This document shows positions 47,287 through 59,246 of a stretch of 64,000 nucleotides of DNA, piece after piece. Below the pieces are notes generated by a model that saw nothing but the letters and a program-made list of their open reading frames with translations, was not told the origin of the DNA and made no database searches. Made by a program: the position numbers and the translations under genes. Location: positions 1 to 64,000 of the forward strand of contig JAVTVJ010001733.1 in the NCBI GenBank assembly GCA_034509425.1, in the 5' to 3' direction. The DNA is from Eopsaltria australis. Lineage: Eukaryota > Chordata > Aves > Passeriformes > Petroicidae. Each line of letters starts with the position of its first letter. Position 1 is the first letter of the stretch.

Positions 47287-48140
47287 TGTTATGATTCAAT
47301 TATTAAGGTTCTTTGGAAATACCTCTGCCCGAATTAAGGTACAAACAAGACCATATGCCAATCAATAGCATGGGTTTTATTTGATAGTAAATGAGAGAGA
47401 GAGAGAGAGAGAAAGAAGAAAAGAGAGAAAAGGGGGAGTAGGGAGAAAGATGGGGGGACAGAGAGGGACAGGGACAAAGAAGTATCACCACTCCATGGGC
47501 CCCACTGGTGTTCTGATGTCCTCTTCAGCTGGTCTCGGTGGTGGAAGTCTCCCCAAAAGCACAGAATGCCATGGGTTGATATACACTCAGGCCAGGTGGA
47601 AGTGTCCAGGCATGTCCCCCCGGGGGAGGGGGCAGCCTCTAGCAGCAGACTCTGCTTGTATCACGTGCAGTCCTGTGGTGCAAGGCGTCTGGGGAGCACT
47701 TTGGGGGGTCTGTGATAGATTGTGACTCCCCCTCAGCTTCCTCTCACGTGAGAGTCCCGTGGATGTGGCTTGTGGGGCTGGGGGTTCCACAGCTGGGCCA
47801 GTTTGTGTACTGGAGGATGCGTGTGTATTGCCTCTGACCAGAGGTTACGCCATCCTCTTCCCCCCTTCAGCTGGGGGAGGGTTGTGCAAACTTGGCTTCT
47901 GTGAGCTGTGCTCTGCCCCCACCCCAAACTCAGCCAGAAATGATTCTTAGTACAGCTGGTGGCTTCAGCCTCTGTGGACGAATTCCTTTCCCTGAGATGA
48001 TTGAACAATAGGCTTTTCCCTTTATCTAATCTCAGCAGTTTGACTCAGTCCAAAGTCCCAGTCAGGTATCTTGAGGGAGGCTTCTCTGACCAAAACGTTA
48101 TATCAATGTTTGAGGCATGAACTATTTTGAGTCTCTGACA
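47287..48140 (-). mobile_element. Solo LTR, family D, nested in ERV4 gag
   Basis: 854 bp from TGTTATGATTC to GTCTCTGACA, with a perfect 5-bp duplication CCCAC (47282-47286, 48141-48145). AATAAA is on the minus strand (near 47380). It contains a GA microsatellite at about 47393-47413. It matches the ERV5 3' LTR at 59247-60094, in the same orientation. Confidence 0.92.
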
Positions 48141-49315
48141 CCCACCTACGCCTCCCCAGGGATATCCTCCCCTTCCACCTACGCCCTCTTCGCCTGCGCA
48201 TGGCACCCCTTTACTGCCTTTGCCCAGAAATAACCAAGATTTAGTTATGATACAGAGACATGGGGGAGGGGGTGCGGAAGGGGTAAATAGCAGTGAGAGT
48301 GATGAGGGTGAACCAATAACCTACCGCACATGATCCAGATTGTCCCCGGCTTGGTCTAAGACAGGAAAGAGTTTGTTAAGAACAGGTAAACAAAAGAAAA
48401 CCGTAATTGCTCCTTTGAGACAAGGTGTGGGGGTGGATGGACCATTTTTTTAAAGGTACCCTTTCCTCCAGGAGATTTAGTGATATGGAAGCAGTCAGCT
48501 GGGACCTATAGGGAAAATCCTGATAAGGTAGCCAGAGTGATGACAATGGTTATGACAACTCAGAATCCAGACTGGGATGACATCCAAGTGATATTAGATA
48601 CTTTAATGGACTCTACTGAGAAGGAGATGGTACTTAGAGCAGCTAAGGACCGAGCAAGGGAAGATATTCATCAGGAACTTGTGACAGGAACTCTAGATTA
48701 TAATTTTCCCACCGAGGATCCATTGTGAAACCCTAATGACCCATCTGGAGTAGACATGATGAAGCTAAAGAAATATCGAGAGTAGGTTCAGATAGAAGTT
48801 CAAAATTCTATAACTAAAACTATGAATTGAGCAAAGTTGTATGAAATAAGACAAGATAAAAATGAATCCCCCACTGTATTTTTATAAAGACTTAAAGAAG
48901 CGGCCAGGAAATATACTGACCTCCAAATAGACACAGAACAAGACAAAGTTCAGCTTGCTCTTATCTTTCTTGGTCAGTCACAAATGATATTAGGAAAAAG
49001 TTACAGAAACTGGAAGGGGAAGAGTTAAGAAATCTGGACAAGCTACTCAAAATAGCTTGGACAGTTTATAATAATAGAGAAAAGGAGATTAACAAACAGG
49101 GGCAGCTTTTGGCAGTATTACAAGGGAATTCAAGGGGAGGTACTAGAGGTGGGCGAGGCAGAGGTACGAGGAGGGGCGGGTTTGGAAAGGGCCGCGAGAG
49201 ACCATTGGCTTTTAATGAATGCGCCTATTGTCATCTCCCCGGGCATTAAAAGCGCAAATGCCCAAACCGGTTTGACCAAGGCAATCAGTTCCAGCAGGAA
49301 GAGGTTGCCAAGGTA

Positions 49316-52300
49316 ATGATGTTTTATGCTGGGAAGGAAAAATCTATGCCCCAAGAACCTCTGGTAACTTTACAATTAGGAGAAAAAGCTGTAAAATTTT
49401 TAATTGACACAGGGGCGACCCACTCAGTTTTAAACGATCTAGAAGGGCAGATCAGGAACAAATCCACCACAATAGTTGGGGCAACAGGGAAGGAAGAAAA
49501 TCGGCCATTCCTGCAACCCCTAGACTTGTGTTTTGGGAACAAAGTATTGACTCATGAATTCTTGTACATACCTGAATGCCCCATTCCACTCCTAGGCCGG
49601 GATTTATTGGCAAAGCTGGATGCAGTAATAACTTTTGAGAATGGGGAACTCTAAATGAAAATACCGGAGTCAAAGACGGGAAAAATCTTAATGATAAAAG
49701 AAAAACCAGTCCCTACCATCCCTAAGGAAGTAGAAGATGCCGTAATCCCCTCAGTATGAAAATCAGATATGCCTGGAAAATCTAAGTTAGTACAGCCAGT
49801 ACATGTAGAGTTAAAAGAAGAAGCAAAAGCTGTACAGGTCAAACAATATCCTATAAAACCAGAGGCATGGCGGGGAATAGCAAAGACTATTGATAAATTC
49901 TTAAAATATCGAATTCTAGAAGAATGCAAATCAGAATATAATACACCAATATTCCCGGTAAAGAAACCTAATGAGGATTACAGACTAGTACAGGATCTAA
50001 GGGCAATAAATGAAATAACCAAAGACATTTTTCCAGGAGTTCCCAACCCCTACACATTGTTGACATCCGTAAAAGAGGTATATAAAGGATTTACCATAAT
50101 TGTTCTAAAAGATTCCTTCTACTGCATACCCCTTGACAAAGAAAGTAGGAAACTGTTTGCCTTTGAATGGGAAAATCCAGAAAACCGAAGAAAGACCCAG
50201 CTCACGTAAAATCAGCTTCCCATGGGTTACAAGAACTCCCCTACCCTATTTAGAAACCAACTGGCAAAGGAACTGGAGGTCTGGACCAAAGAAGGGCAAG
50301 TACCGAGAGACCAATACCTTTTGCTGCACTATGTTGATAATATACTGATAGCAACAGAAGAAAAGGCAACCTGCATTAAGGTAGCAATTGAGATTTTAAA
50401 CTCATTGGGCATGGGAGAATACAAAGTGTCTAAGGAAAAAACACAAATTGCCCAACAGACTGTAATTTACCTGGGATATAAAATCTCACAAGGACAGAGA
50501 AAATTAGGTACTAACCATATCCAAGCTATTTGTGCTATTCCAGAGCCCCAGAATCTCCATGAGCTGCGAGTCTTCCTTGGAATGGCAGGATGGTGCCACC
50601 TGTGGATCATGGACTATGGGCTAATTGCTAAACCCCTGTATGAAGCTCAGAAGATGCAACTGTTCAGCTGGGGCAAGACACAGAAAGAAGCCTTCCTAAA
50701 ATTGAAAAAAGCATTGACAACTTCCCTGGCATTAGGATTACCTGATCTGTCTAAAGACTTTCAGCTATTTGTGCATGAAAGGCTGCACCTGGCACTGGGA
50801 GTCCTGACCCAACGTTTGGGGAGCTGGAAAAGGCCGGTAGGCTATTTCTCCAAACAGCTTGACAATGTAAGTGCCGGATGGCCTGCATGTCTGCGGGCAG
50901 TTGCAGCCACTGTAATATCGATACAAGAAGCCAGGAAGCTCACAATGGGAAGACACATAGATGTCTATGTGCCACACATGGTCACCACTGTTTTAGAGCA
51001 AAAGGGGGGCCATTGGCTATCTCTGAGTAGGATGATAAAATTCCAGGTAATCCTGACCGAGCAGGATGATGTCACACTAAAGACGACTAACCTTTTGAAT
51101 CCAGCCTTGTTCCTAGGTAACACAACCAAAGAAGGCCCACTAGAGCATGACTGTGTTGAAGTGATAGAATACACCTACTCAGCGAGAGAAGACCTGAAAG
51201 ATGTCCCGCTGGAGCAACCAGAGTGGGAGTTATTCACAGATGGAAGCAGCTTCATGGAGAATGGAACCAGATACGCTGGATATGCGGTAACAACAATCAG
51301 TACCATAGTAGAAGCAAAAGCATTACCACCGAACACATCTGCCCAGAGGGCAGAACTAGTTGCCTTAACCAGAGCACTAGAATTGAGTGAAGGGAAAAAG
51401 GGAAACATTTGGACTGACTCAAAATATGCTTTTTGGAATAGTGCATGTACATGGGACACTTTGGAAAGAAAGAGGATTGCTGTCTTCCCAGGGTACACAC
51501 ATTAAACATCAAGATGCAATCCTGCAATTGATAAAAGAGGTACAAAAACCTGAACAAGTGGCAGTTATGCATTGTAAAGCACACCAATCAGGAAGCTCCA
51601 AAATCTGTGAGGGAAATTGAAAGGTAGACTGGACAGCCCGACAGGTTGCTCTAAAGGTGCAAACAGCAATGGCATTGATACCTACAAAACTTAATGTATC
51701 TCAATTCAATTTACCTTCAGAACCAAAATATTCAACAGAAGATGAGAGATTGGGACATTTGCTGAATGCACAAAAAAATTCAAAATGGTGGTATGTAACT
51801 ACACAAGGGCAAATATTGCTACCCCCCTTGATAATGAGAGAAGTTCTACAAATTAAACATAACGAATGTCATTGGGGTGCAGAAGCATTGGTGAAATGGC
51901 TAAAACGAAGTGTAATCTCAGTACAAATGTTAACAATGGCAAAATCAATAATGTCGAAATGTGAAATTTGCTTGAGAAACAACCCAGTGGCTAGACGGCA
52001 GGTACAGCTAGGAAGAATTCGGGTAGGGATAGAACCAGGAGATTATTGGCAGATAGATTTTGTAGAGTTACCAAGAACTCGAGGATACAAATATCCGTTA
52101 GTGGGGGTTGACACATTTTCAGGGTGGCCAGAAGCCCTTCCCTGTCACACAAACCAAGCAAAAGAAACAGTAAAGTGGCTACTACAAGAGATCATTCCCA
52201 GATTTGGAGTGCCTCTAGGAATATCTTCAGATAGAGGCCCACATTTTATAGCTGCAGTAGTAAGAGAAGTGAGCAGGCTACTGGGAATAACTTGGGACCT

Positions 52301-52870
52301 CCACACACCATGGAGACCACAATCAAGTGGACAGGTAGAGAAGATGAATCAGACACTGAAGACACAGATCAGTAAAATATGCCAGGAAGCCAAATTGCAG
52401 TGGCCACAAGTTCTACCAATAGCACTTTTGAGGATTCGGATAAAGCCTAGGAGTGGGATGTCAGTCAGCCCTTACAAAATAGTATATGGAAAACCATATG
52501 AATCTCCCTAACCTAACCCAAACATACATGTCACAGGGCAACAAGAAGTGTGAAACTATGTTCTAGCTCTTGGGAAAACTTTAGCTCGGCTTCGGAGTGC
52601 CCTTGTGTGGAATAGGCCGCTGACTCTCGAAAATCCAGTTCATGACATTCTTCCAGGAGACGAGGTGTACATTACAACTTAGAACAAGAAACCACTAAAA
52701 GAGAGATAGAGTAGACCCCATCAAGTGCTGCTGGCCACTTTTACAGCAGTCAAGGTAACTGGAGTGGAGCCTTGCATACATTATACACGAGTGAAGAAAA
52801 TCTACCCTAGACTGTGGACTGTGCAACCTGTGGGACCAATGAAACTGCAGATAAGATGTGTTTAAATGTT
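49316..52870 (+). pseudogene. pol: ERV4 pro-pol, broken
   Basis: The protease keeps LIDTGATHSVL. Reverse transcriptase is split by stops at 49652-49654, about 49757 and 50207-50209. Its active site reads YVDN (50330-50341), where the second catalytic Asp is Asn. RNase H has FTDGSSF and WTDSKYAF. A +1 frame change then falls near 51430 and a TGA at 51618-51620. Integrase (51657-52511) keeps a CEIC zinc half and all three catalytic residues (WQIDFVELP, SSDRGPHF, QVEKMNQ). Beyond 52511 the C-domain is eroded. It is homologous throughout to ERV3 pol. Confidence 0.84.
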
Positions 52871-52931
52871 TAAAATGATCTTAGTACTTGTGTCAATGCT
52901 CATTTTATGAATATTAATATTACCAGTTGAA

Positions 52932-54617
52932 ATGGATATTGCTTTGGGATATGGAATGCAGAAAAATCAGCTAACCACTCTTCATTCTAGAATGAAGAGA
53001 GAGGAACCAGCAAAAACACGGGTGATAAAAATCCCCAATGCATTTCGGGCTGAGAACGTAATGATTGGATTAGTCAAAGACTTTGCCAAAATGCAGAACA
53101 CCAGTAGAATAACTGCCTGTCTGCCAATACCAAAGGCAGCAGGAGACCCAATATGTTAGGGAATCATAATGTCAAAATTACCTGAAATGCCAGACATTAA
53201 GATGATTACATGTAAACAAGTACCAGAGTCCAGGCAAGTAGTCAAAGAGACTTGGAAAGTAATAGGGGAGTGGATGAAGCCTTTGAAGCAACAAGACTGT
53301 CTTTTAAGTCATGGAAAGGTAGAACAAATCATGGAGTGGTGAGTTGAAAATGAAAACCTTGCAAAATGGCAATGCTTCTTGCCACACTATAAAAAGATTG
53401 AAGAAAATATCACAGAGACCACCCTTGTATGGAATTGTGAGACAAAAGATAGAAAAGGTCAGATGGAACCCTGGGACAGTGCATGGTTCATGAGTGTACT
53501 TCAAAAATTCCAATATATGACAAGCACCCCTTGGTATCTCAAATGGGAAGGCCCTGAAAATGACACTGATCCGGCAGTAATGAACACTGCCACTAGTAGC
53601 AAAACACAGGCAGATAAAGTAAGTTGGTGGGCATATAATAAAACTTATGATTGCACATCTGACGATATAGAAATAAAACAAGTGCCGTCACTGGCAGTTG
53701 CCATGCAAATTGGTTGTGCCAAATTGATTGTGCCAAGAATTAAACACAAGCAGGATCAAGTACATTATAAGATATTAATAAGATGTGGTAAAAGTTCAAT
53801 CCGAAGCCCAGGACAGTTTGTTTGGGCAACAAGTGATGGTACCTGGACAACCCACCTGCCTGTAGATGGAAAAGTAAGAGAATTTACTTTGGGCGTCCCT
53901 ACTTTATGTCCAATTTGGAAAAAGTCCCCATTTAATGAAAAACGCGAACTTTTGCAAATAAAAACAAGACAAGAAGTTGCAGATAATGAGAACCAGGATG
54001 AAACTTGGCAAGAACCTTATAGTGGGGTAAAACTTGGGTGGGCTCTAGAATCTCTGTTCGGCCCTATAGCAAACTACCGAAACAGAGAAATGATGTACAG
54101 ACTTAAAGGTCAAGTAGAGAGATTAGCAAGAATCACCCAAAAAGAATTCAGAGACCTAAACATACAATTACAAGCCACTACCAAAATGACTTTACAAAAT
54201 CGACTGGCCTTAGATATGTTACTCCTAAAAGAACATAGAGTGTGTGAATTTTTGAAAAGACAAGTTGATCATTACTGCATCCATATCCCAAACGTTACTG
54301 CAGATGTAGATGACACCAGTCAGTTAAAACAAATAGAGCATGAAACACAAGATGAACAAAAGGACTTGACTGCAAGCTGATTAGATAAAATCTTCAAAGG
54401 GTTGGGATTGAATGTGAGTTCATGGATTAAATCTATCATTGAAACTTTAATAATCTTACTAGTTATGTTCCTAGTGATCTGGTTAGTCTATAGCATACTA
54501 AAAGGAGAAATACAAAAAAAAACCATCTTGGAACTGAAGAATAATGAGGGCACTGACACAGAACAAGATTCCACATCCATCCTCTTCAGATTCTCCAGTT
54601 CACGGGCACATCCATAA
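52932..54617 (+). pseudogene. env: ERV4 env, three in-frame stops
   Basis: One continuous frame with stops at 53157-53159 (TAG), about 53341 (TGA) and 54378-54380 (TGA). SU has several Cys and N-glycosylation sites; NEKR near the SU end may be the cleavage site. TM has a helical region with LQNRLALDMLLLKEH, then C-X10-C where ERV5 has C-X9-CC, so the first of a Cys pair appears to be Tyr here. A clear membrane helix (ETLIILLVMFLVIWLVYSIL) lies after the third stop. No start with a clear signal peptide is visible, so the 5' end may be incomplete. Confidence 0.78.
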
Positions 54618-54875
54618 CGATACTTATTACAACCCTGGATTCGAAGACGAATATCGAGTATAAATTCAAAAACCAAAAAGACTGTATCAAATGAAAGCAT
54701 TTACACTTATAAAGTGAAAATATGTTCAAAGAGGAGAATGATAGCATAGGGTTAAAATGTTTCTAAAATCGCGGTAGCTGAAGTAGGCCTTGAGAACGGG
54801 AGTGGGCATTGTCTTTTTTAAATCATGGGAACGTACAACTGTGTACCCACCTGTATAGTAAATGATGAAGTTAAA

Positions 54876-55197
54876 TGTTATAATTGCTTAGTAGATATCA
54901 GTAAAATAATTATTTGATCTCAGTAAGAATCACGAGAAAGGAACAACAATCACGAGAAATGTTGTGGAGAGAGGGCTTAAAGTCATGCTTGGGTGAAAAC
55001 AATATACACAATGAAACAATATCAAGTTGATGATTAACATATGATTATACAACAGTTATGTAAAGGAAAGGCATAAAATCGTATCCATCGCGAATCCATG
55101 TCGGAATCGATTTGGGTTCTGTACCCCAGTTCCAGAGCTCTTCAAATAAAAGCACCTGCATATAATCATCCTGTAATAATGTGTTTCTACACTAACA
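54876..55197 (+). repeat. ERV4 3' LTR
   Basis: Ends ACACTAACA. The start is placed at TGTTATAATTG (54876) because TGTTA pairs with the terminal TAACA. A TGTCTTTTTT at 54810, preceded by GAGAACGGGAGTGGG, is an alternative start with a better polypurine tract. AATAAA is at 55145-55150. Confidence 0.7.
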
Positions 55198-58100
55198 GAA
55201 ATACAAAGCTTTAGTGGACACCGGTGCACAGTGTACACTGATGCCATCGAGGCACAAGAGTGCAGAAGCCATCTGGATCTCTGGAGTGACAGGGGGATGC
55301 CAGGACTTGTTGGTAATAAAAGCTGAGGTGAGCTTAACAGGGGACAGATAGCAAAGACACCCCATTGTGACTGGCCCAGAGGCCCCTTGCATCCTTGGCA
55401 TCGACTACCTCAGGAGAGAGTATTTTAAGGATCCAAAAGGATATCGATGGGCCTTTGGCGTAGCTGCGGTGAATACAGAGAAGATCAAACAGTTATCCAC
55501 CCTGCCTGGCCTCTCAGAAGATCCCTTCATCGTAGGATTGCTGCAGGTGGAAGATCAACAAGTACCGATTGCCACCAGGACAGTGCAGCGGAGGCAGTAT
55601 CGTACCGATCAGGACTCCGTGACTCCCATCCATGAAGTAATTCGTCGACTGGAGAGCCAAGGAGTTATCAGCAGGACCCGCTCACCCTTCAACAGCCCCA
55701 TATGGCCAGTGCGGAAGTCAAATGGGGAATGGCGGCTGACAGTGGACTATCGGGGCCTGAATGAAGTCACACCACCTCTCAGTGCTGCCGTACCAGACAT
55801 GTTGGACCTCCAATATGAGCTAGAGTCAAAAGCACCCAAATGGTATGCAACGATTGACATAGCTAATGCATTTTTCTGAATCCCTCTGGAGGCAGAGTGC
55901 AGGCCACAATTTGCTTTCACTTGGAGGGGTGTCCAGTACACCTGGAACCGACTGCCCCAGGGGTGGAGACACGGCCCCACCATCTGCCATGGCCTCATCC
56001 AGGCTGCTCTGGAACAGGGTGGAGCTCCAGAACACCTGCAATATATTGATGATATCATTGTGTGGGGTGACACAGCAGGAGAAGTTTTTGAAAAAGGGAA
56101 GAAAATAATCCAAATTCTTCTGAAAGCTGGTCTTGCCATAAAACAAAGTAAGGTAAAGGGGCCTGTACAGGAGATCCAGTTTCTGGGAATAAAATGGCAG
56201 GATGGGTGCCGTCATGTGCCTACAGAGGTTATTGACAAAATTGCCAATATGTCTCCACCAGTTACTAAGAAAGAAACACAAGCTTTATTGGGCCTTGTAG
56301 GATTCTGGAGAACGCACATTCCAGGCTATAGTCAACTTGTGGGCCCCCTCTATCGAGTGACCCAGAAGAAGAATGACTTCAAGTGGGGCCCTGAGCAGAA
56401 ACAGGCCTCTGAGCAGATCAAACAAGAAATAGCTCGTGCGGTGGCTCTTGGGCCTGTTCGGACAGGACCAGATGTGCAAAATATACTCTACACTGCAGCT
56501 GGGGAGCAGGGCCTCACCTGGAGCCTCTGGCAGAGGACTGCAGGAGAAACCCGAGGTCGGCCATTAGGATTCTGGAGCAGGAGTTATTGAGGATCAGAAG
56601 CCCACTATACTCCAACTGAAAAAGAAATACTAGCGGCTTATGAGGGGGTTCAAGCGGCCTCGGAAGTTGTTGGGACAGAAGCGTGTCTCCTCTTGGCACC
56701 ACGATTGCCTGTCCTACACTGGATGTTCAAAGGAAACATTCCCTCCGTGCATCATGCAACCAGTGCTACATGGAGTAAGTGGGTGGCCTTAATTACACAA
56801 CGAGCCCGAATGGGAAAACCCAACTTCCCAGGAATCCTAGAAGAGATTTTTAACTGACCAGAAGCCAGAGATTTTGGAGCACTGTCTGAGAAGGTGACTT
56901 GTGCCCAAGAAGCACAACCATATAATGAGTTACCAGTAAACAAAAAAAAAAATGCTTTATTTACTGATGGATCCTGCCGAGTGATAGGAAACCATTGGAG
57001 GTGGAAAGCTGCTGTGTGGAATCCCACACGACAAGTCATTGAGACTGCTGAAGGGGAAGGTGAATCAAGCCAGTTTGCAGAGGTGAAAGCCATCCAACTA
57101 GCCCTAGAGATTGCTGAGAGGGAAAAGTGGCCCATACTTTATACCGACTCCTGGATGGTGGCTAATGCCCTATGGGGATGGCTGCAGCAGTGGAAGAAAA
57201 CCAACTGGCAGCGCAGGGGAAAACCCATCTGGGCTGCTGCATTATGGCAGGACATTGCTGCACGGATAAAAAACATGACTCTGAAAGTACGTCATGTAGA
57301 TGCCCATATGCCCAGAAGTCATGCCACTGAGGAGCATCAAAACAACGAACGGGTAGATAAGGCCACCAAAATTGGAATAGCTCAGGTGGACCTAGACTGG
57401 GAGAGAAAGGGTGAGCTATTTATAGCCCGATGGGACCACGAAACATCAGGGCATCTTGGAAGGGATGCAACATACAGATGGGCTCGTGATCGAGGGGTGG
57501 ATCTGACCATGGAGGCCATCACACAGGTTATTCATCAGTGTGAAACATGCGCTGCCATCAAGCGAGCCACACGAGTGAAGCCTCTTTGGAGTGGAGGGAG
57601 GTGCCTGGGGTTCCAGTATGGTGAAGCCTGGCAAATTGATTACATTGGGCCATTGCCACGAACACGCCAAGGCAAGCATTACATCCTCACCATGGTGGAG
57701 GCCACAACTGGCTGGCTGGAAACGTACCCAGTAAACCACGCCACGGCTCGGAACACAATTTCAGGTCTTGAAAGACACATATTGTGGCGACAAGGAACCC
57801 CAGATAGAATTGAGTCAGACAATGGGACTCATTTTCGAAATAATCTTACTAACTCCTGGGCAAAGAGGCATGGCATTAAGTGGATATATCATATTCCTTA
57901 TCACCCACAGGCCTCTGGGAAGATGGAAAGATATAATGGACTGTTAAAAACTATGCTACAGGCACTAGGTAATGGGACATGGAAGCATTGGGATGTGAAT
58001 TTGGCAGAAGCCACTTGGCTAGTCAATACTAGGGGATCTGTTAACCGCGCTGGTCCCGCCCAAACTAAACCCTTAGACACTGTGGAGGGAGACAAGGTTC

Positions 58101-58276
58101 CTGCACTACACATAGGAAAGTGGCTGGGGAAGTCAGTGTGGGTTTCTGCCCCCATGGGGAAGGGCAGACTCATTCGTGGGATTGTCTTTGCCCAAGGACC
58201 AGGGTGCACTTGGTGGGTAATGCGGGAGGATGGGGGGACTCGGTGTGTACCTCAAGGTGATTTAACCTTGAGGTAA
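55198..58276 (+). pseudogene. pol: ERVL2 pro-pol (PR, RT, RNase H, integrase)
   Basis: The protease begins inside the catalytic region (VDTGAQCTL); RT has WRLTVDYRGLNEV and YIDD at 56042-56053. Stops fall at about 55348 (TAG), 55877-55879 (TGA, in AFF*IPL), 56588-56590 (TGA) and 56851-56853 (TAA). The last is shared with ERVL1. The final frame (56894-58276) carries RNase H (LFTDGSC, QFAEVKA, YTDSWMV) and integrase with the zinc-binding HX4H/CETC and catalytic WQIDYIGPL, ESDNGTHFR and KMERYNG. No env follows. Confidence 0.86.
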
Positions 58277-58607
58277 GAATAATATATGTTGGAAGTTGTA
58301 TGTTGCAGGATGTAAAGGAGCAGAAGGGACATGAGCTGACGAAGAACGAATTTCAGCGAGGAGCAAGAAAAAGGCAACAATGAATGGGGATGGTGTTAGT
58401 GCTCAACCATCAAGTTTTCTATTCCTCCTGTCCTGATCCCACATTCTGCTGGAAGGGAGACCACGTGGAAGGATGTGAAAGGACAGGCGATTGTAGTTAA
58501 TGTTATGGGGATGGTTTAAGGATGTAGCTTAAATTGCATATGTGAGTAGAAAAGGATTATATAGGAGCTGAGCATGTCGCAAATGGTATGGAATAAGGGG
58601 TGGAAAT
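58277..58607 (+). other. ERVL2 pol-to-LTR interval with polypurine tract
   Basis: 330 bp with no open frame of note. GAATAAGGGGTGGAAAT (about 58590-58607) abuts the LTR as the polypurine tract. Confidence 0.75.
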
Positions 58608-59176
58608 TGTATTGGGTCTGACTGGGGTAAAGCTCACAGGCCTTACAGTGCTGTGCTTTGTATTGGTAGCTGGTGTTGATAACAGAGCAGTGTTTTGGCT
58701 ACTGCCAAGCTGTGCTGTCCCTCTGACATTCCTTCCCCCACTGAAGGGGATAGGGGTGGGAAGATCCTGGGAGGGGACACAAGCAGGCCAGCTGACCCCA
58801 GTCAGCCAAAGGGATATTCCATACCATATGACATCAGCTCAGATATATAAGGGAAGGAAGAGAGGAGGAGGGGAGAGGCATTCAGGACTCGTCCATGTTT
58901 GCCTTCCTGAGCAACCATTATGTGTGCTGAAGCCCTGCTTCCCAGAGTGTGTCCAGACATAGCTGCTTATGGGAAGTAGAGGCTGATTGTTTTTCTCCTC
59001 AGCTCTTGCATGTGCAGATCTCTGCTTGCTTTCTCTATTTTCCTGCTGTTATAAAACTGCCTTACCTCACTCTGGTAGTCTTTTTTCCATATTATTCTCT
59101 CCCCTCTCCCAGTGGGAGAGGGAGTGTTAGAGTGACTGAGTGGGCGCCTGCGCCTAGCTGGGGTCAACCCACGACA
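58608..59176 (+). repeat. ERVL2 3' LTR
   Basis: 569 bp, TGTATTGGG...CCCACGACA, complete. It contains ATATATAAGGGAAGG promoter-like sequence and is followed by the CCATT duplication and CR1. Confidence 0.9.
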
Positions 59177-59181
59177 CCATT

Positions 59182-59241
59182 ACACCTTGTCTTTTCCGTG
59201 TGTCTACTTGTAAGAAGTGCTGTAGAAGAGCTTCCTTTCAC
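59182..59241 (-). mobile_element. CR1 LINE, continuation after ERVL2
   Basis: ACACCTTGTCTTTTCCGTGT and the following bases continue the CR1 alignment broken at 45148. It then meets the ERV5 LTR at 59247. Confidence 0.7.
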
Positions 59242-59246
59242 AGTGG

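Larger units (their letters stand above)
46597..49315 (+). pseudogene. gag: ERV4 gag, heavily broken
   Basis: The matrix runs from the ATG at 46597 to TGA 46900-46902; its core (RWPENGSLQSDLISHL) parallels ERV3. A Pro-rich domain with tandem PPTPAQ-type repeats follows (about 47150-47286) in a shifted frame. It is cut by the solo LTR at 47287-48140 and resumes at 48146. The capsid starts near 48470 (YRENPDKVARV, matching ERV3), with stops at 48726-48728, about 48783 and onward. The nucleocapsid is Arg/Gly-rich and keeps CAYCHLPGH, then a stop inside the zinc knuckle. No functional Gag can come from this copy. Confidence 0.8.
45997..55197 (+). mobile_element. ERV4: decayed gammaretrovirus-like provirus with env, nested in ERVL2
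   Basis: Order: truncated LTR, Arg-like PBS, gag, pro, pol, env, LTR. The two LTRs share about 303 bp with about 17 differences and one indel (about 6%). The right end joins ERVL protease sequence at GAAATACAAAGC. The left end joins ERVL gag, so about 1 kb of ERVL and the first bases of the LTR are missing and no duplication is visible. All genes carry stops or frameshifts. Confidence 0.86.
45149..59176 (+). mobile_element. ERVL2: ERVL-like provirus inserted in CR1 and split by ERV4
   Basis: Perfect 5-bp duplication CCATT (45144-45148, 59177-59181), with CR1 sequence continuing across. Same family as ERVL1, in the opposite orientation. The 5' LTR loses its 3' quarter, PBS and the start of gag to one deletion. 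A second deletion removes the gag C-part next to ERV4. The remaining LTR portions differ at about 6%, so it is older than ERVL1. Confidence 0.9.
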
